A program made the position numbers and the translations under genes. 35,969 nucleotides of DNA, from positions 1 to 35,969 of the IMG/VR virus record IMGVR_UViG_3300044798_000139. The stretch is one strand, 5' to 3'. Origin of the DNA: a virus. Below, piece by piece: positions 21,418 to 29,521 of this stretch. The number at the start of each line of letters is the position of its first letter. Position 1 is the first letter of the stretch. The notes beneath the pieces were generated by a model, which did no database searches, was not told the DNA's origin, and saw only the letters and a list, made by a program, of their open reading frames with translations.

Positions 21418-23155
21418 TTTGCAACCTCCTCAAAACTTCCGACTTCTTTGATTCGTTATTGCTTCGCCAGATTCTTGTAATAGACTGTTTTTCTTCCGAT
21501 GATAAATTACCCCAGTAACCTTCGAGGTCTGTTGTAGGTGCATAGTCAAGCGAACTTATCGATGTCCCTTCTGCTGCTACCGGATGCTCTCTGCCGCTTT
21601 TTTTCAGATACTCCTCGAATTTTGCGATATGGTCATCGGTTATCGTTTCGGACTTTCCGACAATATTTTTAATGGCTTTTACATCTTCGAGAGTCCATTC
21701 CCTGTCCGGCTTCTCTAATGCCTGCCAATACCAGCCTCTTACTTTGGCCTTCGATAGATTTAGCAGGTCTGCCTTCTTCTGCTCTACAGGCTTTTGATAC
21801 CACAAAATCGGTTCACGTTTTTCCGCCTCCATCTTCATCATTATAACAGTTTCTTCTTTGGGAATTTTCTTATAGAAAGCCGCCGCTACCCTCGACTCTT
21901 CAAATATCTGCGCCGTATTCCATTCAGGGTGTTGCTCAACCATCTTATCCATAGCCTGATGATAGATAAACTCCAATTCTGGGGCATTTCTTTTCTCTTT
22001 TACATCGGCCTTAAAATCTGAAACGGCTTCGGAAATTACCTTATGGCGAACATCGAACTCTGCCGTTTTCAATCTTTTGCTCATAGTCTGGTATTTTTCG
22101 GCAACGGCTTTTCCCCTTTTTCCGAAAGCACCATCTAATTTCGCACTGTTAATATCAGCGGCAAGTGTCGGGTCTTGGTCGCCTGATTGCTTGATATGGT
22201 CGATTCGCTCATTCAGACCGTTAAGTCTTTCGTAGTCAATCTCGCCTTCGCCTCTTTGCCAGCTTCGGACTTCTTTTAACAACTTCATTTTTTGTTCGCC
22301 AGGCAAAGTGCTGCCTATAATTTCCTTTTCGAGAGAATCGGCAGAATTGCGTAATTCGAGAGGTGATGGGTCTTTCTGGTCAATCGCTATCATCTTATCG
22401 TTCATTGTGTTTTCAAACTGCTGCATTTGATGAGTGGCTTCCTGCCTTGTATCCGTTAGTAATTGGTCTTTGTAGTCCAACTGTTTGCCGGATAAATCTT
22501 TCAGACCTTCGAGTTTGGTAATTGCCTCCTGATAATGACCGTTGCCGACATCAATTCTTGCTCGATGAAGCATTGAGGTATTATCGTAATCGTCTATCTT
22601 TTGCTTTGTTACCTCCGAACCCTGTGCGCCTGTAGCCTCAAGACTATGTTGCAATGTAACAAAGGCTTTTTTATCGCCTGTCTCGTAATAGTGCATTTCG
22701 GAGGCTTTTTGCTCATCTTCTGCTTTTTCGGCTTTTCGCTGTAAAAGCTTGCCCTTGAAGGTCGTGTCCCAGCGTGCGAAATCCTGATTGTATTCGGCGG
22801 CAAGATGATTATTCACATCATTGTATTTTGACTTGAAGTTCTGGCTATCTGTTTCAGCCTTTTCTCTTATCTTTTGAACGGCCTCATCGTTGTTGACATC
22901 GAAGCCAGGTGTTTTTAAGGCAGTTAAAGCAGCGCTTTGAGCCATCTCTCTTTGACGCCTGCCCTTTGACAGGTCGAGAATCTTATTCGTATTCTCTATC
23001 TTTTGGCTGATTTCATATAAAGCCCCGCCAAGCTCACCGATACCTTTTGCTATAGACTCCGCTCCTGTAGAAACATCCATATGCATAGGGACATTTCGCC
23101 CTCTGCCGGAAGGAACTGCTGTTGAATAGTCTATTTGAAATGGAAATTTAGCCAT
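21404..23155 (-). CDS. Internal virion protein (T7 gp15-like position), 583 aa
   Basis: After an N-terminal segment (MAKFPFQIDYSTAVPSGRGR) the protein is almost wholly helical and rich in Lys, Glu and Gln, with many heptad-like stretches. That is the usual character of the middle ejection-core protein. ATG follows directly after the stop of the gp14-like gene. It lies between the small and the large core proteins, as gp14-gp15-gp16 do in T7-like phages. No catalytic motif is visible. The name is by order and composition. Confidence 0.6.
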   Translation of the reverse strand: MAKFPFQIDYSTAVPSGRGRNVPMHMDVSTGAESIAKGIGELGGALYEISQKIENTNKILDLSKGRRQREMAQSAALTALKTPGFDVNNDEAVQKIREKAETDSQNFKSKYNDVNNHLAAEYNQDFARWDTTFKGKLLQRKAEKAEDEQKASEMHYYETGDKKAFVTLQHSLEATGAQGSEVTKQKIDDYDNTSMLHRARIDVGNGHYQEAITKLEGLKDLSGKQLDYKDQLLTDTRQEATHQMQQFENTMNDKMIAIDQKDPSPLELRNSADSLEKEIIGSTLPGEQKMKLLKEVRSWQRGEGEIDYERLNGLNERIDHIKQSGDQDPTLAADINSAKLDGAFGKRGKAVAEKYQTMSKRLKTAEFDVRHKVISEAVSDFKADVKEKRNAPELEFIYHQAMDKMVEQHPEWNTAQIFEESRVAAAFYKKIPKEETVIMMKMEAEKREPILWYQKPVEQKKADLLNLSKAKVRGWYWQALEKPDREWTLEDVKAIKNIVGKSETITDDHIAKFEEYLKKSGREHPVAAEGTSISSLDYAPTTDLEGYWGNLSSEEKQSITRIWRSNNESKKSEVLRRLQSAAR

Positions 23156-23653
23156 TTACATCATACCTCTGTCGTATCTTGACGCAGCAGATTCGGTCTC
23201 ACCAGGCATTCTGCTAAATCCGGTTAAGAGCGTGCTGCCTGCACCAATAAAGCCGCCTATCATTGCAGAGCGTCCCCTTTGTCTCGCATATTTACCAGCC
23301 ATCCGATAGCCTTCCGCCTCGCTTCTCGCCCTTGCCGCTTCTTCTGCACCCTCGTAGCCAATCATAAGATTATCAAGCTCAAACTCGGATGCCTGTTTAG
23401 CCTGAATCAGCAAAGGAGTTCCGGTAGTTGTAACAAAGCCGCCCGCACCCATCCTCGCCTCCATTGCGGACATTCGCCGGTCTGCTTCTTCGGCTTCCTT
23501 GCGTTGTTGAAGGGCAGTCCTTTGCTCGATAGCCTTTGCCTCCTGCTCTTTAACGGCGGCGTTGTAATTTTGCATAGCCTGCTCTGATTTAGCTTCCTGT
23601 GCAGCAGCAACGCCACCGTATATTTGACTGCCTGCAATTGCGCCTAATGCCAA
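23156..23653 (-). CDS. Internal virion protein (T7 gp14-like), start codon uncertain
   Basis: The sequence has the typical gp14-like plan: GAIAGSQIYGGVAAAQEAKS, a Gln/Glu/Arg-rich helix, then GGFVTTTGTPLLIQAKQASE. A later RQRGRSAMIGGFIGAGSTLL is a possible membrane-inserting segment. No ATG begins the frame. TTG at 23653 has no ribosome site in range, whereas ATT at 23668-23666 has GGGAG nine bases upstream and would give 170 residues (adding I-G-L-E-L). The region just upstream is occupied by the HNH gene and its promoter, so the original start may have been lost. Identity is well supported; the start is not. Confidence 0.75.
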   Translation of the reverse strand: MALGAIAGSQIYGGVAAAQEAKSEQAMQNYNAAVKEQEAKAIEQRTALQQRKEAEEADRRMSAMEARMGAGGFVTTTGTPLLIQAKQASEFELDNLMIGYEGAEEAARARSEAEGYRMAGKYARQRGRSAMIGGFIGAGSTLLTGFSRMPGETESAASRYDRGMM

Positions 23654-23669
23654 AAGTTCAAGACCAATG

Positions 23670-23698
23670 TTGAAATTCTCCCTTCTTCGCTATATAAT
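23670..23698 (+). promoter_or_regulatory. Promoter of the second HNH endonuclease gene
   Basis: TTGAAA (23670-23675) and TATAAT (23693-23698) are 17 bases apart, giving a leader of about 63 nt before the HNH ATG at 23768. It runs antisense to the late operon and lies exactly over the presumed ribosome site of the gp14-like gene. Confidence 0.7.
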
Positions 23699-23767
23699 AA
23701 ATGAGCCACACACAAGGATTGGTTTTGTGAATGGCTCTGACCAAACTCGTTTGCGAAAGGAACGAAT

Positions 23768-24178
23768 ATGGCTGATAAAATCATACTTAAACATTGTTGG
23801 GATTGCAAACAATTCAAACCAACCTCTGAATTTTCTAAAGATAAAAGTCGTCATAAAGACGGGCTTCATCATCGCTGTAAACAATGCTGCAAAACCTATA
23901 ATAAAAATTATTTTCAAACCGAAAAATACAAGCAATACAAAAGACGATATGGAAAACAAAACAATCTTCGTTTTAGTAAACGGCATAAAGCACAAAGAGC
24001 TATTTGGAAGGCTATTTACGCCGGAAAAATCAATCGCCCATCTTCTTGCAATTGTTCTTGTTGCACCGAAAAAGCAAGAGATTATCATCACCCAAACGGA
24101 TACGATAGTTCGCATTATTTTGATGTCATTCCTGTTTGTCGCAAGTGTCATTTGAAACTCCATTCTCTTTCACGATAG
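23768..24178 (+). CDS. HNH homing-type endonuclease (136 aa)
   Basis: It begins MADKIILKHCWDCKQFKPTS, with an N-terminal zinc motif C-W-D-C and C-K-Q-C. The C-terminal HNH core is C-S-C-C, then DYHHPNGYDSSHYFDVIPVC and R-K-C-H. AAAGGAACG gives a good ribosome site. The C-terminal half is clearly related to the HNH protein at 17289 (shared AI-x-x-GKI, YHH, VIPVCRKCH), so the two are paralogues. It runs antisense to the late operon and its last 53 bases overlap the end of the GNAT gene. It is probably a mobile endonuclease inserted at the GNAT/gp14 junction. Confidence 0.85.
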   Translation: MADKIILKHCWDCKQFKPTSEFSKDKSRHKDGLHHRCKQCCKTYNKNYFQTEKYKQYKRRYGKQNNLRFSKRHKAQRAIWKAIYAGKINRPSSCNCSCCTEKARDYHHPNGYDSSHYFDVIPVCRKCHLKLHSLSR

Positions 24179-24590
24179 AAAATATGAAGCAGTCAATTTT
24201 ATCTGCCGTATGTTTTCTCATTTTGCCTTCTTTCTTAAAGCCTACATATTCCGCAAGTCTTATTGCCCGCTCAAAGTCAACACGAATAACCGATTGAAGC
24301 CTGTGCAGGCCAAGCTCCTTAAATGCTAAATCTATAATGCTTTTTATGCAACTTATCATTTCAAGCTTGTGGTCGGCGGCCTCTTTGCTCAAACAATAAA
24401 AGCCCTCGCCAACACCCTTCCAAAATACTATAACTCCGCCAAATCCGAGAATCTTGCCGTCAAGAAGGGCGGTTTTTACCCAACCCGAAAGCTTCAAATC
24501 CGTAAACTCCTTGACAACCTTCGGGTCGATAGGGTTATTTCTGACGTAATCGAGGTCAGATTGAACAGAATCTCTTATCTCAATAGTCAT
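24126..24590 (-). CDS. GNAT-fold protein, internal virion protein A-like (154 aa)
   Basis: The sequence follows the small GNAT-like family of podovirus cores: an N-terminal SVQSDLDYVRNN, a strand pair around ALLDGKILGFGGVIVFW, a Cys-bearing helix, LHRLQSVIRVDFERAIRLAE, then Y-V-G-F. It resembles T7 gp13-type/DUF2833 proteins that sit between the tail and core genes. An acetyl-CoA loop (Q/R-x-x-G-x-G/A) is not evident, so it may be structural and not enzymatic. The last ~17 residues overlap the antisense HNH gene and may not be the ancestral C-terminus. Start: ATG overlapping the stop of the small gene upstream. Confidence 0.75.
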   Translation of the reverse strand: MTIEIRDSVQSDLDYVRNNPIDPKVVKEFTDLKLSGWVKTALLDGKILGFGGVIVFWKGVGEGFYCLSKEAADHKLEMISCIKSIIDLAFKELGLHRLQSVIRVDFERAIRLAEYVGFKKEGKMRKHTADKIDCFIFSIVKENGVSNDTCDKQE

Positions 24591-24793
24591 TACTTTATGC
24601 CATAACGAGACCGTCTATCCCAATGTCTGCCACGATTAGTCGGAATAAACAATGTCCGAAAAAATTGTTTAACTGTAATTATAGATTTAATAATTTCCGC
24701 CTTAATACATCACCGATACAAAAGCCGATATGACCATTCATCAACAACTTTAGAATAACACCATCCAAAGACCCAATTATACATATATTTCAT
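24590..24793 (-). pseudogene. Small late gene interrupted by an in-frame TGA
   Basis: AGGAGG five bases upstream of ATG at 24793-24791 gives an excellent start. The frame runs 27 codons (MKYMYNWVFGWCYSKVVDEW...) to TGA at 24712-24710. It continues open for another 39 codons (including LFIPTNRGRHWDRRSRYGIK) to a TAA that overlaps the GNAT start as TAATG. Both the start and the end have the coupling expected of one 67-codon gene, and the second half has no ATG, GTG or TTG of its own near the break. TGA is used as a normal stop elsewhere here. It could be a nonsense mutation, a sequencing error, or read-through. Confidence 0.55.
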
Positions 24794-24794
24794 T

Positions 24795-26792
24795 TTAACC
24801 TCCTGTAACCTCCATCTTTGGCACTAAACACCTAATAACGCACGGCAACGGCGAGTCGGTCGATATAATAAGCGGCGTCTCAAGCGAGAATCCACCATCT
24901 CTCGATACAACCACAGTGCCGGTAAACAAACCCTCAATATCTGACAAATTAACCCATCGTTCATCGGAAAAGTTTATATCAAAAAGATTGTCGTCTGAAG
25001 CGCCGAATTTCACACCCGCTGAATTTAAGAAGCTAATTCCAACCTCTGCGACCGATGCGATACTTGCCGCCGATGAACCCATACGGGTATGTATTACAGG
25101 CTTCAAAGGCTCTAATTTAGATTTGAACAGCAAACCTACCTGAACTTTCCTTGCCTCAGTATCGAGAGTTATCTGGCCGTCCCCATTAACATCTTCAACA
25201 ACCTTCGATGCCTGAACAATGCCATCAGCCAGAATAGCAACGGTTTCGCCGATTAAATGTCCGAGTCCTGTTACTGTTGTTGTCGGTGTAGCAGATTCAA
25301 AGGTAATCCCGCAATCGACAAAGAAGGCGTCTTTAATATCTGTCCCGAAATCTCTCAACGCAAATTTCTCGATATAAATTACATCTGCGCCGTTGATTGT
25401 TCTTTGGACGGCAATATAAATTTCATCTTCATCTTCGATTCCGCCTATACAAACAGACTGGACAAAACCATCTATTGGGACTTTGAACCAGCCGACAACA
25501 TTTTGCTCCCTTTTATAGGCCATAGCAATCAAATCGCCGTTATCAAGATGACACCATAAAATCTGGTCAGGGGAATACTGCATAGCCATACCAACAATCC
25601 CTGATAACGTGATATGCTCCGACAAAACAGTTAAATCCGGCGAAGTGGATTTCCCTTCATCTTTGTATGGTATCTCATAGACCTTTCTGCCAACGTAATC
25701 AACAAAAAGGATTGCCTCATCACCTTCCGCAGGCTGAATATCCTTGCTTCCATAGGCCGAGCGTTGCTTGCACGTGGCATTAGTCGGCGTAATAGGTGTA
25801 TCAATATCGTTGCTCTGCAATATCCATTCATCGCCCCAAGTCCCGATTACAAGAAAATCCAGCGAAGCAATCCAGGCTAACTCGTTTGTCGTAGTAAGAA
25901 CCCTTGAGAATGAATCAGCGTCCTTTACGCCCTCCTCGAAATTATCGTAATCGCCCGTCCTTCCGAGCCAGATAGTCAATTCTCTGCCTTGTCTTGAGCC
26001 TTGTAAAGCACCGACAGTTGTAAAGGTTCGGGTCTCGCTTTCAAATTCATCGCCATCTACAACTGCGACAACCTTCCAAGTATATTCAGTTACCGCAACG
26101 CAGTAGTCGCCGACAGGCCATTCTAATTTAGGCGCACCGTCATAGACCTTCAAGCCGTTGATATAAAGTTGAACCGAATCGATAGTCAGGGCGCCGAGAT
26201 TATCTATTTGAGCTTGCAGCGTATCGTTCAATTCGACATCATCCGCATCATCGGCAGGAGAAATAAGCGTAACAGTCGGCACATCACCATACACCTTGAA
26301 ATTCCGAGTTATGTGTTCATTCTGATAATCTACGGCACAAGCCCAGGGCGGATAATTTGCACAAGTTATTCCTCCTCCGGTCATATTAGGTTGTCCCGCT
26401 TGGTTATACATCCATCTCATTTCTTTCCAGGGAGCTGAACTCGGTCTGCCTGCACACACTTCTGATTCTGGAATTAGAACAATAGCATATTCAACATCTG
26501 GCGAAATAATATAGTCCAAGCCCGTAAAAGGAATCCATTCAGGAGTAGTTGTTAAATCGCCGTCAGTAACTTGACCTATTGTCAAAAGAGGCGTGCCTGT
26601 GGGCTTATGATTAGCATCAACGGCGTATAAATATATATTTACGCTTACAGCCGTTATATCAACGTATTTGGCCAACTGTAATTGAATTTCTGTAAGAGTT
26701 CCAAGCGAAGATGGCCTGAAGGTTTGATATTCTTTACAATAAATATCTCCGTAATCTGTTCCACCCGTATAATTTGCAAGCAAAGTTGACAT
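24795..26792 (-). CDS. C-terminal part of a split tail nozzle protein, with an N-terminal beta-domain insertion (665 aa)
   Basis: From about residue 272 the sequence is that of podovirus nozzle/gp12-like proteins: L-T-I-W-L-G-R-T-G-D-Y-D-N-F, then the LAWIASLDFLVIGTWGDEWI propeller strand and ILFVDYVGRKVYEI. After these comes the LSGIVGMAMQYSPDQILWCH region. Residues 1 to ~165 instead look like an exported-type beta-sandwich domain (containing TFRPSSLGTLTEIQLQLAKY). Residues ~170-268 look like a fibronectin/Ig-like domain beginning PTVTLISPADDADDVELND. It follows the middle fragment by eight bases with its own GGTGA site. The parts presumably assemble into one nozzle. Confidence 0.7.
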   Translation of the reverse strand: MSTLLANYTGGTDYGDIYCKEYQTFRPSSLGTLTEIQLQLAKYVDITAVSVNIYLYAVDANHKPTGTPLLTIGQVTDGDLTTTPEWIPFTGLDYIISPDVEYAIVLIPESEVCAGRPSSAPWKEMRWMYNQAGQPNMTGGGITCANYPPWACAVDYQNEHITRNFKVYGDVPTVTLISPADDADDVELNDTLQAQIDNLGALTIDSVQLYINGLKVYDGAPKLEWPVGDYCVAVTEYTWKVVAVVDGDEFESETRTFTTVGALQGSRQGRELTIWLGRTGDYDNFEEGVKDADSFSRVLTTTNELAWIASLDFLVIGTWGDEWILQSNDIDTPITPTNATCKQRSAYGSKDIQPAEGDEAILFVDYVGRKVYEIPYKDEGKSTSPDLTVLSEHITLSGIVGMAMQYSPDQILWCHLDNGDLIAMAYKREQNVVGWFKVPIDGFVQSVCIGGIEDEDEIYIAVQRTINGADVIYIEKFALRDFGTDIKDAFFVDCGITFESATPTTTVTGLGHLIGETVAILADGIVQASKVVEDVNGDGQITLDTEARKVQVGLLFKSKLEPLKPVIHTRMGSSAASIASVAEVGISFLNSAGVKFGASDDNLFDINFSDERWVNLSDIEGLFTGTVVVSRDGGFSLETPLIISTDSPLPCVIRCLVPKMEVTGG

Positions 26793-26800
26793 TATTCACC

Positions 26801-28120
26801 TTATTCTGGCTCTGCTAAAACGGCCTGCGTAGGAATAGTCGCCATACCGCCGTAAATACACCTGTCCTCGAAAAACGTAATTGTCGAAGGCCAGCCCCTG
26901 TAATCACTCCAAGCCCCTTCTGCCCACCGTTTAGTCGGAAGCCCCGCCGGTAATTCCTGCGTTTCTCCTGCGTTACTGGCAAGCTTCGTCACAATTATCA
27001 CCGTTGCCGTATATCCATCGGTTACATCCATTACTCGAACAATCCCTTCCTCTATTTGATTATCTAAAGTCAAGGTAGCGCCAGCGCCAGCCATAATATC
27101 GCCGACTGCGCTGCTTGCCAAAATTTTATATTGAACATTGTCCGAATCCTCCGTAAAGGCGAAACTGTCGTTTCTCGCATTATAAGTCAGTCCCGTAAAG
27201 ACCTTGAAATTTTCCCAATCGCTGCCGTTCTCGCTTCTCTGCAATGTGAATGTCCCCTTCCAGCTTCCTGTAGTAACGAATCTTGCCGTTCCTTTGACAT
27301 AAATAGCAGAGCTTTCCCCGCTGCCTAATCGAGATATGCTCATTTCTACTCTCGGATGGACAAGTTTGAATAAAGCCCCTATATGCCCTTCAACAAAGAA
27401 CCCGCTGTCTCCGTCAAAGGTAAGTGTCCCTTCTTCGCCTACATCAACCTCATCGCAGGCCATAGTGGCCGTTGCCGATACAGTCGGGTCGATAAGGTCG
27501 TTCCTTGTCATAAACGGGCCTTTAGCGAAGGGAATTTTATCCAGCGAAAACGATACGGCACTTGTTCTCGTTAATGTTCTTGGTGCATATTTTGAATGAA
27601 CTAATCTCATCACGTTACCGACTTGATAATATTGAATCTGATACAAATCCTCGGTTAGATATGGGACTACAGGATTGCCGTCATCATCATTACCGTATAA
27701 TTCAAAGACGACCTCATCGTTATTGAAGAACCGCATATATTGATTGCCAACTTCAATCATATAAATAACGGTCGATGAATAAGCAAACGGGATAAGCCGG
27801 ATTTTTCTCGGTGTTATTTCCGGTTCGGCAACCAATGTAACGGCAGAAAGCAGGATATAGCCATACCAATATCCGTCTGGATATTCAGCGAGATTGATAA
27901 TTATAATTGCACCGACATCGGGTATAAAAGTCCCCTCTGTCAGCATTGTCATTATGATTGTGCAAACACCATCGGCAACACCTTGCGAAACTACCGTATA
28001 TGTTGGGTCAACAGGTTCGCCGCTAACATCGTCCGTTGCCGACAACACCATATCGGTAAAATCCGGCACTTCAGGTGGCAAATCGCCAAACGAACAGGTA
28101 TATGTTTGTCCTACAGCCAT
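26801..28120 (-). CDS. Middle part of the split tail nozzle protein (439 aa)
   Basis: Residues from about 105 onward match the central nozzle region: R-K-I-R-L-I-P-F-A-Y-S, VIYMIEVGNQYMRFF, and near the end WAEGAWSDYRGWPSTITFFE and D-R. The first ~103 residues (MAVGQTYTCSFGDLPPEVPD...) are a separate small domain resembling the beta modules found in phage fibres. The ATG overlaps the stop of the N-terminal fragment (TAATG). The C-terminus stops just where relatives run straight into the W-x-x-R-T-G-D segment, which here lies in the next cistron. Confidence 0.7.
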   Translation of the reverse strand: MAVGQTYTCSFGDLPPEVPDFTDMVLSATDDVSGEPVDPTYTVVSQGVADGVCTIIMTMLTEGTFIPDVGAIIIINLAEYPDGYWYGYILLSAVTLVAEPEITPRKIRLIPFAYSSTVIYMIEVGNQYMRFFNNDEVVFELYGNDDDGNPVVPYLTEDLYQIQYYQVGNVMRLVHSKYAPRTLTRTSAVSFSLDKIPFAKGPFMTRNDLIDPTVSATATMACDEVDVGEEGTLTFDGDSGFFVEGHIGALFKLVHPRVEMSISRLGSGESSAIYVKGTARFVTTGSWKGTFTLQRSENGSDWENFKVFTGLTYNARNDSFAFTEDSDNVQYKILASSAVGDIMAGAGATLTLDNQIEEGIVRVMDVTDGYTATVIIVTKLASNAGETQELPAGLPTKRWAEGAWSDYRGWPSTITFFEDRCIYGGMATIPTQAVLAEPE

Positions 28121-28308
28121 TATGAAGGTTCTTCCGATTTATACACGAATCGCAAACCAGGTCGCCGCTCTGCACCACCATATATTTCAGGAATCATATT
28201 TTCAAGATGACGACAGAGAGACGGATACTTTTCCGTATCGCTTCTTGCGTCAATTTTAGGGCTTGCCTCGCCGCCATTGAACGAAATTATGGGAATATTT
28301 ACAGCCAT
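28120..28308 (-). CDS. N-terminal part of the split tail nozzle protein (62 aa)
   Basis: This is the characteristic nozzle N-terminus: S-F-N-G-G-E-A-S-P, then KYPSLCRHLENMIPEIYGGA, then E-R-R-P-G-L-R-F-V. In relatives it continues directly into the R-L-I-P-F region, which here starts at about residue 105 of the next cistron. The frame ends with a stop that overlaps the next ATG. The stretch is too well conserved to be chance, so it is a genuine separate cistron or the result of splitting one gene. Confidence 0.75.
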   Translation of the reverse strand: MAVNIPIISFNGGEASPKIDARSDTEKYPSLCRHLENMIPEIYGGAERRPGLRFVYKSEEPS

Positions 28309-28310
28309 AA

Positions 28311-28682
28311 TTATAAGTTTTGAAGAATAACCACCTTTTCAGGCTTAACGCTTTGGTCAACATTGACTTTTTGAATCATCTGTGCCGAAAGTATCAAATC
28401 AAGTTTTGCCTCTATATCGACTAAATCAGCAGATAGCTCGCTGTTAGGCGGTTGATATTCTCCGCCCGCTAACGTTATTGTCGGAGAGCCTGTATCATAA
28501 GCTCGGACATCATCACCGGCCACGATATTAGCCGAAGCTCCAATATAAACCCCTGTAGTCCCTTTTTCTGCAAGAGTAAGGTCAGGATTTTCGTGTCTTG
28601 TGCCATCTTTAGCATATACAGACATTCTCAAGGTTGTCAAACCCAAGCCTGCCGTATGATGAACATAAGCAATATAAACCAT
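28311..28682 (-). CDS. Small beta-type structural protein (123 aa)
   Basis: The first ~80 residues (containing LGLTTLRMSVYAKDGTRHEN, then LAEKGTTGVYIGA) resemble the beta modules found in phage tail and head fibre proteins. They also resemble in type the extra domain at the front of the middle nozzle fragment. The C-terminal ~40 residues are helical (SELSADLVDIEAKLDLILSA). It lies between the adaptor and the nozzle in the late operon. A tail-associated structural role is likely; no exact family recognised. Confidence 0.55.
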   Translation of the reverse strand: MVYIAYVHHTAGLGLTTLRMSVYAKDGTRHENPDLTLAEKGTTGVYIGASANIVAGDDVRAYDTGSPTITLAGGEYQPPNSELSADLVDIEAKLDLILSAQMIQKVNVDQSVKPEKVVILQNL

Positions 28683-28699
28683 CGGCGAATCCTTTAACT

Positions 28700-29521
28700 C
28701 TAATAAATATGAGTAGGGTCAAGAGGGGATACTTTGCCGCTTCCATACCTCGCAAGTAACCAATCGCTCCTGCCAGTCGTGTTAGTCTCTGCTCCACATA
28801 CTGCCCTTGCTCGGCTCATTGCTGTTGCAAGTTCCTGTTTCAAATCCTGCTTGAGCGCTTGCGTTCCTACACCGGCAAGGGGATTAACTAATTTTAAAGC
28901 AAGTTGTAAAATCAGGACTTCCGTAAACAGCGGGTCGAAATCCGCTGGGTCTGTAATCTTTTTTATGTAGTGAATATGAAAAGTGCTTTCGTCTGTCAGA
29001 AGCCTTTTACCCTCTATTGTGTAACGATGATAATGTCTGCTCTGGACAAGCCGCAGGAAATCTGTCGGCAGTTGATATTGATGCTCCCAATAAGTATTGT
29101 CGGGCGTATCTTCGGCAACGACAGGATAGCCTGCCCCGCAGTCTCGGCTGTAAGTGCCGTTTGAGATTATCTCGCCATCTGTAAAAGTCCCGCTTAAATA
29201 TGCAACAACATAAACAGTTGTCGATGTAACCTCAAGAATCGTGCAGGTAACTCCGCTTGATGCCCCGGTTAAGGTATCACCGACAGCCCAGGCACCTGAA
29301 GGGGTAGAATCGAGCGCCAAAGTATTTATCAAAACTAAATCTACCCTTGCTTTTGCCCAATACCATTCAAAACTGCGAAGTAAGGCGTCTCTTGTCTGTG
29401 AATAATGGCGAATGCACTTGAGAGCTTCGTTTGTAGTTTGCAGGGCATAGGTGAATACAGCAGCGCCTAATTTGTCGAGCGATTGGTTACAGACAGTTAC
29501 TTCTGCGGCAGTCAGAGACAT
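28700..29521 (-). CDS. Head-tail adaptor (tail tubular protein A-like) with an inserted domain
   Basis: The ends match the podovirus adaptor family: ALQTTNEALKCIRHYSQTRD and LLRSFEWYWAKAR near residues 27-59. Later come WEHQYQLPTDFLRLVQSR (about 145-162), F-D-P-L-F and a helical C-terminus. Between residues ~67 and ~143 sits an extra beta module (GDTLTGASSGVTCTILEVTS, then LSGTFTDGEIISNG) that the usual proteins lack. AAGGAGAAAAT precedes the ATG, which overlaps the previous stop. It joins the portal to the nozzle. Confidence 0.85.
   Translation of the reverse strand: MSLTAAEVTVCNQSLDKLGAAVFTYALQTTNEALKCIRHYSQTRDALLRSFEWYWAKARVDLVLINTLALDSTPSGAWAVGDTLTGASSGVTCTILEVTSTTVYVVAYLSGTFTDGEIISNGTYSRDCGAGYPVVAEDTPDNTYWEHQYQLPTDFLRLVQSRHYHRYTIEGKRLLTDESTFHIHYIKKITDPADFDPLFTEVLILQLALKLVNPLAGVGTQALKQDLKQELATAMSRARAVCGAETNTTGRSDWLLARYGSGKVSPLDPTHIY

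Noticed and set aside
24710-24712. Alternative genetic code (TGA as Trp or Gly)
   Set aside because: Many well-supported genes here end at TGA in ATGA overlaps, so the code is standard and the TGA in the small gene is an isolated case.
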